From: Candidatus Hydrogenedentota bacterium | Lineage (GTDB): Bacteria > Hydrogenedentota > Hydrogenedentia > Hydrogenedentales > SLHB01 | Length of the DNA: 5,286 nt | Reading direction: 5' to 3' | NCBI GenBank assembly: GCA_026387845.1 | Contig: JAPLKX010000172.1 | Span: 1-5,286, forward strand | Shown here: positions 1-5,286 of the stretch, piece by piece | How positions within the stretch are numbered: the first letter of the stretch is position 1 | Layout: each line of letters opens with the position of its first letter | Program-made: the position numbers and the translations under genes | Notes under the pieces: model-generated | Databases searched by the model: none | Told to the model about the DNA's origin: nothing | What the model saw: the letters and a program-made list of their open reading frames with translations, nothing else

Positions 1-1984
1 CAGCGATCGCCGCCGCCTGCGCGATCAAGGCGGCAAGCAGAATAATTCCGGCATTCCGTTGCGCCGCAACAAGGGCGCGTTCCGCAGCCGCGCTTCCCAG
101 AAATGCCCCAAGCATGAACAGGGCCGAAACCAGCCCCATATCGAGAAACAACGAGCCAAAACGCGATTGGTAGCCGAACATCAGCACCACGCTCAGCGCC
201 ATCCCCGCCATCCCCGTGGTGAATATGAGCACGTGGCTGTCAAACGTGCCGGGCGACTGTCCCCGCGGGCGTTTGAACGTGTAGACGCCCCTCAGCAGCC
301 CATACAGCGCCATCCCCACAACCAGCACACGCGCGAGCGCCTGGCAAAATCCGCCCCGGGTTCCGCCCGTCAGCAGGCCCGCCAGCGAAGGCAGGCCAGA
401 CTGCTTAATCGCCAGCAGCAGCCCGTATACCAGGGCTTTCGGGCTGCGGTCGGTGTTGAGCAGCACGCCCTCGCCCGCGCGGTCGATCTGCTGCCGGTAG
501 GCTTGCATCTGGAAACCCACCCGACCCGCCGCGTAAAGCTCCGGGATGTTCTCCGGCGGGTACAAAGCCGCCGCGCCGGGGATGGCTTCGTACCGTTTTC
601 GCAATCCCTGCGGGTCATGCAGAAACGGGGAGTTGCTCCCCATCACCCACGTCTCGTCGCCCGGTTTGATCGTCACGTTGGAAAACACCTTGCCCAACGT
701 GAAAACCACGCTGCTCCCTTGCAGGGCCAACTCGTTGCCCATGTAGTTCGAGCCGCCGGGCACCCGCACTGAAACCGCGCCGCCTTCCGCTAACAAGGCG
801 CGCAACGCCCCGTAGTATTGTTCAGTGACATAGCGATTGAGGGCGAGTGTAGTGATGTCGGGCACGTTGAGCAGAATGAGGTCGAATTGGCCGGTTTCGC
901 CGGGCTCGACCGTTGGATCCGCGTCCAGGAGTTGAATCCGCCCTGTCTGTTCTTTGATTTCGGGCGGCAGCAACGCCATGAGCCGATCGGGATACTCCGG
1001 ATCGGGGTGATGCCACGCCACCACGTCGAACTGCGGCAGTTGCAGAAGTTTCAGGCAAACGCCCAACCCGTCCCCGCCAATCACCAGCGCGCTGTGCGCG
1101 TCCGGCCGTTGCGCCAGATGTACCGCGGCCACTTCCGCAGCGTGATCGCCCGGCGGCAACGACTCGCACACGCCCCCGCCCGAAACCACGTTGAACTGGC
1201 CTTCCCGCTCCCCGTACAGGTACTTGCCGTGCGACGTGCTGAACGCGCCGCGGTACTCCTCCACCGGAAGCAGGCGGCTCCATGCGGCGCGCGCCCGCGT
1301 TTCCGCAAGCCGGTTGCCCGCGTCTTCATGCCACGGAAGCAGCGCCATGATGACGTTCAGCGCTAGGACTGTCACGCGCAACAGCGTCAAACCACCTGCC
1401 GCAACGTAGCTTACGGAAACCGCGGCCACGAGAACCGTGCCCGCCCATATCGAAACCGTTTCCGCCGTCATCCCCCCGGCGATCTCCGCCGTCACGAAAA
1501 GGCCACCCGCACAACTTCCCAGCGTCTCGAGCACGTACACCCGCGCCGCCGGAATCGACGCATGCCGTTCGGCCCACCGGCACGCCAGCGTGAACAGGAA
1601 CCCCGTCAGCAGGCTCACCGGCGCATTGACCACAAACGCCATCCCCAGCATCGACAGCAGCGGAAACACGTCGTAAGACTGGACGCCCGCCATCCCTCTC
1701 GCGTGTGCCACCAACGCCTGCTGCACGAAAAACGCCGGCACGTACAGCAGCGCTACCGCCGGCAAATGTTGCGCAAGCCCGCGGTGGAGGCGTGTCTCAA
1801 ACCGGCCCGCGAACGCGCCCGCGGCGATCCACCCCAGCCACGCGGCAAAAAACGCACCAATCGCTATTTCGTTTGATTCGAACGAGGAAAAGAAGTCGCG
1901 GAACAGGAGCGTTTGCGCCACGAGCGCATAAAAACCGAGTGACGCGATGACAGCGAAACGGCCTATGTGGCGGGGACTTCTCAT
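1..1984 (-). CDS. Membrane-embedded spermidine-synthase-like protein (fused MFS/spermidine synthase type), 3'-truncated by window edge
   Basis: Reading leftward from the ATG at 1984, the frame stays open for 661 codons to position 1, so the C-terminus lies outside the window. Hydrophobic blocks at about residues 9-27, 39-60, 74-92, 106-134, 150-170 and 176-217 form an N-terminal membrane bundle. A soluble Rossmann-like domain follows (about 240-520) with a glycine-rich VIGGDGLG at 301-308 and an ALNRYVTEQYYGAL segment near 381-394. At 510-513 LNTD matches the family's LNTD-x-x-P turn, and further membrane segments begin near 550 (GMAGMALSVVLMFGYQ at 591-606). This architecture is typical of fused MFS/spermidine synthase proteins, which often exceed 750 residues; their reaction is mostly unproven. 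The acidic residue expected after the second Rossmann strand (ELDP in relatives) reads HHPDP at 325-329, and the DP of the catalytic-loop region reads DI (376-377). True aminopropyl transfer is therefore doubtful. The start overlaps the upstream stop, and no Shine-Dalgarno lies at normal spacing, which points to coupling. Family call is firm; function is not. Confidence 0.85.
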   Translation of the reverse strand, partial: MRSPRHIGRFAVIASLGFYALVAQTLLFRDFFSSFESNEIAIGAFFAAWLGWIAAGAFAGRFETRLHRGLAQHLPAVALLYVPAFFVQQALVAHARGMAGVQSYDVFPLLSMLGMAFVVNAPVSLLTGFLFTLACRWAERHASIPAARVYVLETLGSCAGGLFVTAEIAGGMTAETVSIWAGTVLVAAVSVSYVAAGGLTLLRVTVLALNVIMALLPWHEDAGNRLAETRARAAWSRLLPVEEYRGAFSTSHGKYLYGEREGQFNVVSGGGVCESLPPGDHAAEVAAVHLAQRPDAHSALVIGGDGLGVCLKLLQLPQFDVVAWHHPDPEYPDRLMALLPPEIKEQTGRIQLLDADPTVEPGETGQFDLILLNVPDITTLALNRYVTEQYYGALRALLAEGGAVSVRVPGGSNYMGNELALQGSSVVFTLGKVFSNVTIKPGDETWVMGSNSPFLHDPQGLRKRYEAIPGAAALYPPENIPELYAAGRVGFQMQAYRQQIDRAGEGVLLNTDRSPKALVYGLLLAIKQSGLPSLAGLLTGGTRGGFCQALARVLVVGMALYGLLRGVYTFKRPRGQSPGTFDSHVLIFTTGMAGMALSVVLMFGYQSRFGSLFLDMGLVSALFMLGAFLGSAAAERALVAAQRNAGIILLAALIAQAAAIA
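1981..1984 (-). promoter_or_regulatory. ATGA stop/start overlap (translational coupling site)
   Basis: On the minus strand the four bases read ATGA: the ATG of the spermidine-synthase-like gene and the TGA ending the Memo-AMMECR1 gene share two bases. The only purine-rich ribosome-binding candidate (AAGGA) lies more than 20 bases upstream, so initiation probably depends on ribosomes terminating on the upstream gene. This supports co-expression of the two proteins. Confidence 0.8.
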
Positions 1985-3630
1985 GGGTGTGCCGAGGCCA
2001 GAGAATCCTTTTCACTAAACACGATCGCTTCGAATACCGTGAATGACGCCCCATCCTTCCAGGCGTCCGGCGGCAAGCCCGCCTTCATCGCGAGATGGGT
2101 GAGGGTTTCGTCGAGCGTCCAGCCTTGTTCCGGCGCCACCTGCGGCAGAAACACCGCGCTCCGGCCCCACTTTTCGAGCACCATCCCGTGCTTGCCGATG
2201 ACAATGTCGTTGTACGATGCCACCGGCCGCGGCTCGGTCAGCGCCGAGATGTCCATCTCGATCCGCGGCAACTCATCCGCCTTCACGGGCTGGAACCGCG
2301 GGTCGTTGGCCGCGGCGTTGACCGCGTGATCCATGACGGCCTTGTATAGCGGGCGGCGCGGAAAGATCTCGCCGATGCAGCCACGCAACTGGCCGTTCTC
2401 GTTCAGCGTGACAAACGCACCCATCACGCGCTGCATCCCCGGCGTCAGCTTGATGCCCAGGCTTTCCGGCGTCGCCGCGCCGCCGTTCGTCACATGCGCC
2501 TCGAGCACGCCCCGCGCCAGCTTAAGAAGCAGGGTTTTGTCCTCGTCGCTCAGCAAGCTTGTTGGTGCAGCCGCGGGGGCCGCCGGCGCCGCGGCTTTCT
2601 CCCCTGCCGGCCACGCCCCGCTGAACGCCGCGCTCAGATAACTGACCGAATTGCCGTAATCGCCCGTGAGATTGCCCGATGTGTCGTAAGCGACCTGGTG
2701 CGCCTCAAAATCTTTCGGCAACATCGCGAGCAAAATACCGATCGGGTTGCGCCCGCAGATCGTCGCCCCGGTCTTGTCTATGTACTGTGCGAACGCCTCC
2801 AGGTCCTTGTTTGCGATGCCCTCCCACGCGCCCATGTCGAGCTTCTTCAAGTTCGCCGCCAAATCGTCCCGGAACGGCACGTAGCCAAACCGCGGGCCGT
2901 AGTGCGTAAAATCGCTCGACGCGACCACGAGCGTGTTCGCATCGATCAATCCAGACAGGATGCGCCCCATCTCGCGCGTCGTCGGCTCGTCAAGCTGCCC
3001 CACCACGATCGGCACCAGCGTGAACTCGCCCAGCGCATGCTGCAGCAGCGGGATTTCGATCTGGACGCTGTGTTCAGTCTCGTCGGCCCCGGGGATCGTC
3101 TTGAACTGCGGATGCCGCTTCAGCGCCGCGATCAACTCGACATCGAGCGGCACCTCACCCAGCAGCGTCGCGTAATGCGTCGCGTCCGGCACATTTGCCA
3201 CGTTTTCCATCGCCAGGCCGTGCGACGGCCCCATCACGATCACGCGAGAAAACGTCTTGCCCGCTACGCTCTTCACCGCCGCGGCCGCAATAGGGCCCGA
3301 ATACGGGTAGCCCGCATGCGGCAAGATCAGCGCGTGAACGTTGTCCGGCGATTGCGCGGGGGCTTTTGCAAAATAGGATTCGAGATCGGCTTTGAGTTGC
3401 GCCAAGTCAGCCGGATACCACTGCCCCGCCAGTTGTGATACAAACACTTTTTTGGCGGGGGGCGCTTGGGTCGTTTCAGCGGCCTGGATCTGCCGGCGTT
3501 CCGCCGCATGTCTCGTTGTAATAATCCCTGCAGGGATCGCCACAACTACCCCAAGCACCATCAGCAGGATAAGGACAGCGGAGTTGTACTGTTCCCACCA
3601 ATATAGCCTGCCCCACAATTTGCGTCGCAT
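1981..3630 (-). CDS. Membrane-anchored Memo (AmmeMemoRadiSam protein B) - AMMECR1 (protein A) fusion
   Basis: A 549-residue protein. Residues 1-16 are basic and aromatic, and about 17-37 form one hydrophobic helix, probably an uncleaved signal anchor; flanking charges are positive on both sides, so topology is uncertain. The Memo domain spans about 62-338 and resembles class III extradiol dioxygenases. All expected metal-site residues are present: H105 in PHAGYPYSG, H137 in GPSH, D240 and H243 in SSDFTHYG, and C292 in ICGRNP. The H105-H137 spacing of 32 equals that of human MEMO1 (H49-H81). An Ala/Pro-rich linker (about 342-357) leads to an AMMECR1 domain (about 358-545) with its hallmark LRGCIG at 415-420. 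In many prokaryotes these two families occur with a radical SAM enzyme in a conserved set predicted to carry out a modification reaction; substrate and product are unknown. The start is supported by GAGGG seven bases upstream. The gene overlaps the next by ATGA. Usual homologues are soluble, so the anchor is notable. Confidence 0.93.
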   Translation of the reverse strand: MRRKLWGRLYWWEQYNSAVLILLMVLGVVVAIPAGIITTRHAAERRQIQAAETTQAPPAKKVFVSQLAGQWYPADLAQLKADLESYFAKAPAQSPDNVHALILPHAGYPYSGPIAAAAVKSVAGKTFSRVIVMGPSHGLAMENVANVPDATHYATLLGEVPLDVELIAALKRHPQFKTIPGADETEHSVQIEIPLLQHALGEFTLVPIVVGQLDEPTTREMGRILSGLIDANTLVVASSDFTHYGPRFGYVPFRDDLAANLKKLDMGAWEGIANKDLEAFAQYIDKTGATICGRNPIGILLAMLPKDFEAHQVAYDTSGNLTGDYGNSVSYLSAAFSGAWPAGEKAAAPAAPAAAPTSLLSDEDKTLLLKLARGVLEAHVTNGGAATPESLGIKLTPGMQRVMGAFVTLNENGQLRGCIGEIFPRRPLYKAVMDHAVNAAANDPRFQPVKADELPRIEMDISALTEPRPVASYNDIVIGKHGMVLEKWGRSAVFLPQVAPEQGWTLDETLTHLAMKAGLPPDAWKDGASFTVFEAIVFSEKDSLASAHP

Positions 3631-3637
3631 GATGCAG

Positions 3638-3644
3638 CCCTCGC
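3638..3644 (-). promoter_or_regulatory. Ribosome binding site of the Memo-AMMECR1 gene
   Basis: The minus strand reads GCGAGGG, with GAGGG ending seven bases before the ATG at 3630. It fits a Shine-Dalgarno at normal spacing and supports this start, which also gives the basic N-terminus directly before the hydrophobic helix. Confidence 0.6.
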
Positions 3645-3652
3645 TTTCTCGC

Positions 3653-3672
3653 TCGCGCGTACGCGCGCGCGA
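3653..3672. repeat. CG-rich palindrome in the oxidoreductase / Memo-AMMECR1 gap
   Basis: CGCGCGTACGCGCG at 3654-3667 is a perfect 14-base palindrome centred between 3660 and 3661. Because of the alternating CG it can also pair in a shifted register, TCGCGCG (3653-3659) with CGCGCGA (3666-3672) around a six-base loop. It sits 9-29 bases before the Shine-Dalgarno of the Memo-AMMECR1 gene. It could be an operator, a structure affecting translation or mRNA decay, or chance in GC-rich DNA. The palindrome is seen; any role is inference. Confidence 0.45.
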
Positions 3673-3682
3673 AACTGAATCA

Positions 3683-3702
3683 GCGGCAGCAGATGCCGCC
3701 GC
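3683..3702 (-). terminator. Possible weak intergenic hairpin after the oxidoreductase gene
   Basis: In the minus-strand transcript, GCGGCGGC pairs with GCTGCCGC around an AUCU loop, giving an 8-bp stem with one G-U wobble. The same DNA on the plus strand would have an A-C mismatch there, which fits a minus-strand RNA structure. It begins 17 bases after the oxidoreductase stop, but only a broken U-run (UGAUUCAGUUUC) follows. It may attenuate rather than stop transcription into the next gene, or protect the 3' end of processed mRNA. Confidence 0.35.
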
Positions 3703-3719
3703 CGACTCCTGCGTGTCGA

Positions 3720-5006
3720 CTATGCGATCTTTGGAACCACGAACGGTTCGCGGTACTCGCGCGTCAGCAGTTTGTTGGCGTCGGCGTCGCCTATGAACGT
3801 TTCGGCTTTCGGATCAAACTTCAGCGTGCGGCCCATCCGGTACGCCGCGTTCGCCAGATGACAGTGGGCCGCGGAAACGTGCCCGGCTTCCACGGGCGCA
3901 TAGTTGTCCTCGGGTTTGCACGACCGCACCAGCCGGAAGAAGTTCGGGTATTCGCCCAGCGTGTCGAACTCGGCCGCCGGCATCGGTATTTCTTTGCTGC
4001 TCTTGTTGTAGAACTTGAACTTGTCGTCGCCCTCGACGCCATAGCCGTCCGACCCGTAGAACAGGTTGCCAATCTTCACGCCGCTCTCGTCGTTGGTGGC
4101 CCGTCCCCGGACCTCGAACACCAGCATCGTCCCGTCCTCATACGTGAACGAGGCCGTCTGCGTGTTGGGCGTCTCAGCGCCGTCCTTATAGGTGTACCGG
4201 CCGCCGCTGCTCTCGACCTTCACCGGCAGCCCACGGTTCATGCCCCACACGCCGAGATCCATCTGGTGGACGCCCTGGTTGCCGATGTCGCCGTTGCCGT
4301 ACGACCAGAACCAGTGCCAGTTGTAGTGGACATAGAGGGGGCTGAACTCGCCGGCAACTGCCGGACCCTGCCACAGGTCCCAGTCAAAATCCGCGGGGGA
4401 CGGCGTGTCCTGCGGCCCGATCGCATCGCGGTTCTTATAACACAGGGCTCGGGCCATGTAGAGGTCGCCAATGATGCCTTCCCGCATCGCCTTGATCGCG
4501 CTCAGCCATCTCTTGTCCGACCGGCTTTGCGTCCCGTGCATCACCATCCGCTTGTATTTCTTCGCCGCCTCGACCAGTTGCCGCCCTTCCCACACATTGT
4601 GCGACAGCGGTTTCTCCACGTACACGTCCTTGCCCGCCTGGCACGCCCAGATCGCCGCCAGCGAGTGCCAGTGGTTGGGTGTGGCGATAAACACCGCGTC
4701 AATCGAGTCGTCGGCAAAGGCGTCGCGCATGTCTTTGTACAGTCTGGGCTTCTTGCCGGATGCTTTCTCGACGTCGATGGCGCGCGCCTCGAGCACCTTG
4801 GCGTCCACGTCGCACAGCGCCACCAGTTCCGCCTCGTCCTTGTTTTTCAGGACGCCGCCGATATGGCTGCCGCCCCGGCCGTGAAGACCGATGCAACAGC
4901 AGCGAATCCTGTCGTTGGCGCCAAGCACCCTGCCCTTCCCTGCCACGCCCGCCGCAACCACCGCGGCAGTCGAACTGCCCAAAAACTGTCTGCGTGAAAG
5001 ATTCAT
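3720..5006 (-). CDS. Tat-signal Gfo/Idh/MocA family NAD(P)-dependent oxidoreductase
   Basis: With the ATG at 5006 the protein has 428 residues. A twin-arginine signal opens it (SRRQFLG at 4-10, then an Ala/Val-rich stretch to about 23), so export in folded form with cofactor bound is expected. The N-terminal Rossmann domain (about 32-155) has the dinucleotide loop IGLHGRG (39-45), the acidic D66 of CDVD, ATPNHWH (108-114) and the family's EKP at 131-133, where K132 is the usual catalytic lysine. The C-terminal sheet domain carries GNGDIGNQGVHQMD (237-250), with H247 and D250 in the usual catalytic positions. It ends in the DPKAETF...ANKLL.REYR...VP tail common in planctomycete-type members. 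Relatives oxidise, epimerise or hydrolyse sugars, inositols and glycosides; the substrate cannot be read here. The ATG at 5033 is less likely: it would put nine residues before the Tat motif, lies within two or three bases of the predicted transcription start, and ignores the AGGAG nine bases before 5006. Three adjacent cysteines (36-38) are unusual for an exported protein. Confidence 0.93.
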   Translation of the reverse strand: MNLSRRQFLGSSTAAVVAAGVAGKGRVLGANDRIRCCCIGLHGRGGSHIGGVLKNKDEAELVALCDVDAKVLEARAIDVEKASGKKPRLYKDMRDAFADDSIDAVFIATPNHWHSLAAIWACQAGKDVYVEKPLSHNVWEGRQLVEAAKKYKRMVMHGTQSRSDKRWLSAIKAMREGIIGDLYMARALCYKNRDAIGPQDTPSPADFDWDLWQGPAVAGEFSPLYVHYNWHWFWSYGNGDIGNQGVHQMDLGVWGMNRGLPVKVESSGGRYTYKDGAETPNTQTASFTYEDGTMLVFEVRGRATNDESGVKIGNLFYGSDGYGVEGDDKFKFYNKSSKEIPMPAAEFDTLGEYPNFFRLVRSCKPEDNYAPVEAGHVSAAHCHLANAAYRMGRTLKFDPKAETFIGDADANKLLTREYREPFVVPKIA

Positions 5007-5015
5007 GGCCTTTGT

Positions 5016-5022
5016 CTCCTGC
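5016..5022 (-). promoter_or_regulatory. Ribosome binding site fixing the start of the Tat oxidoreductase
   Basis: The minus strand reads GCAGGAG, with AGGAG at 5020-5016 and nine bases before the ATG at 5006. It chooses the start at 5006 over the in-frame ATG at 5033, whose upstream sequence has no comparable site. Confidence 0.75.
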
Positions 5023-5041
5023 TGTGTAAACATTCCCAGCT

Positions 5042-5070
5042 ATTCTAGAACAATCGCGCCCCAATGTCAT
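5042..5070 (-). promoter_or_regulatory. Sigma70-type promoter of the Tat oxidoreductase gene
   Basis: On the minus strand, ATGACA (5070-5065) matches the -35 consensus TTGACA at five of six bases, and TAGAAT (5047-5042) matches the -10 consensus TATAAT at five of six. The spacer is exactly 17 bases. The predicted start near 5035 gives a leader of about 29 bases holding the Shine-Dalgarno. Its place directly after the terminator of the preceding gene fits an independent transcription unit. Promoter consensus varies in these phyla, so activity is inferred. Confidence 0.6.
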
Positions 5071-5083
5071 TCAGGTCTTCATC

Positions 5084-5100
5084 CGTCCGATTCGTCCGAT
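5084..5100. repeat. Short tandem direct repeat upstream of the -35 box
   Basis: CGTCCGAT occurs at 5084-5091 and again at 5093-5100 on the plus strand, a nine-base period. The pair lies about 14-30 bases upstream of the -35 hexamer, roughly -49 to -65 from the predicted transcription start, where an activator could bind. The repeat is short and could be chance. Confidence 0.3.
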
Positions 5101-5132
5101 CAAAAAAGCCCGGCCCATTTCTGAGCCAGGCT
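5101..5132 (-). terminator. Rho-independent terminator of the upstream oxidoreductase
   Basis: The minus-strand transcript forms an 11-bp stem: AGCCUGGCUCA (5132-5122) with UGGGCCGGGCU (5117-5107), around a GAAA tetraloop. It runs straight into six U residues (5107-5102). The stem has two G-U wobbles that would be A-C mismatches on the plus strand, so it is directional for leftward transcription. It starts 22 bases after the TAA of the partial oxidoreductase and separates that gene from the next one's promoter. Confidence 0.93.
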
Positions 5133-5154
5133 CCAGAGCAGATGAAGGTCCTCT

Positions 5155-5286
5155 TTACGCCAACTGGGGCACTTCAAACCCCTTACGGTACTCACGCTTG
5201 AGGAGCTTATTGGCTTCCTCGTCGGTGCCGAACGTCTCCGTTTTCGGGTCGAAACGGACTTCGCGGCCGAGCCGGTAGGCGATGTT
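5155..5286 (-). CDS. C-terminus of a second Gfo/Idh/MocA family oxidoreductase (5'-truncated by window edge)
   Basis: The last 43 codons and a TAA stop at 5157-5155 are present; the rest lies beyond the right edge. The visible tail (NIAYRLGR, RFDPKTETF, EEANKLLKREYR, FEVPQLA in order) aligns without gaps to the last 43 residues of the complete oxidoreductase at 3720-5006. I count 27 identical positions, about 63%. The two genes are therefore neighbouring paralogues in the same orientation. This tail is typical of Tat-exported planctomycete-type members, but the cofactor and catalytic motifs are not visible, so function rests on the family call. A strong terminator follows directly, so it is probably transcribed separately from the downstream genes. 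Confidence 0.88.
   Translation of the reverse strand, partial: NIAYRLGREVRFDPKTETFGTDEEANKLLKREYRKGFEVPQLA

Noticed and set aside
59..772. 237-codon plus-strand open frame near the left edge
   Set aside because: It lies opposite the spermidine-synthase-like frame, which is open throughout and carries family motifs. The product is an Arg/Gln/His-rich shadow.
822..1283. 153-codon minus-strand frame within the spermidine-synthase-like gene
   Set aside because: It is a shifted frame of the same strand, Arg/Gly-rich and without motifs. The true frame continues uninterrupted across it, so no frameshift is needed.
2494..3438. 314-codon plus-strand open frame opposite the Memo-AMMECR1 gene
   Set aside because: The product is Arg-rich and low in complexity with no motif, and it overlaps a gene whose metal ligands are all conserved; it is an antisense shadow.
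3631..3719. Promoter for the Memo-AMMECR1 gene in the gap
   Set aside because: TCGACA just after the oxidoreductase stop resembles a -35 box, but there is no -10-like hexamer at 16-18 bases; the sequence there is GC-rich.
3693..4997. 434-codon plus-strand open frame opposite the Tat oxidoreductase
   Set aside because: The minus strand here encodes a clear Gfo/Idh/MocA protein with all family motifs. The plus frame is Arg/Val/His-rich with no recognisable domain, as expected opposite a GC-rich gene.
5007..5033. N-terminal extension of the Tat oxidoreductase to the ATG at 5033
   Set aside because: It would add nine residues before the Tat motif, lacks a good ribosome binding site, and begins almost on the predicted transcription start.
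5043..5050. TTCTAGAA palindrome overlapping the -10 box as an operator
   Set aside because: Eight bases is short, and the sequence is explained by the TAGAAT -10 element; there is no extended symmetry.

Overview
This is a GC-rich window (by eye about 60% or more) in which all four genes lie on the minus strand, so transcription runs from right to left. Two tandem Gfo/Idh/MocA oxidoreductases, one of them with a twin-arginine (Tat) signal, sit next to a Memo-AMMECR1 fusion and a membrane-embedded spermidine-synthase-like protein. This content suits a free-living environmental bacterium of the Planctomycetota/Verrucomicrobiota/Lentisphaerota/Hydrogenedentota kind, where Tat-exported Gfo/Idh/MocA proteins are greatly expanded. 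The taxonomic placement is inference; no rRNA or marker gene is present.

Layout in transcription order. (1) 5286-5155: the last 43 codons of a Gfo/Idh/MocA oxidoreductase, cut by the right edge and followed by a strong rho-independent terminator (5132-5101). (2) A short intergenic region with a near-consensus sigma70-type promoter (-35 at 5070-5065, -10 at 5047-5042) and a good Shine-Dalgarno, leading to a complete Tat-signal Gfo/Idh/MocA oxidoreductase (5006-3720). Its C-terminus is about 63% identical to that of gene 1, so the two are tandem paralogues. (3) An 89-base gap with two GC-rich inverted repeats, then a 549-residue protein (3630-1981) with an N-terminal hydrophobic anchor, a Memo domain with all its metal-site residues, an Ala/Pro linker and an AMMECR1 domain carrying LRGCIG. 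(4) Overlapping its stop by an ATGA, a polytopic protein with a spermidine-synthase-like Rossmann domain between transmembrane blocks (1984 to beyond position 1).

Genes 3 and 4 are almost certainly translationally coupled. Genes 2, 3 and 4 could form one transcription unit, since no convincing promoter is visible in the gap before gene 3. AMMECR1 and Memo normally occur with a radical SAM enzyme (the AmmeMemoRadiSam set). That third member is not in the window, and the membrane SAM-fold protein takes the adjacent position. The most interesting feature is this membrane-anchored Memo-AMMECR1 fusion coupled to a divergent membrane aminopropyltransferase-like protein. There is no RNA gene, CRISPR array, insertion sequence or integration site that I can support.
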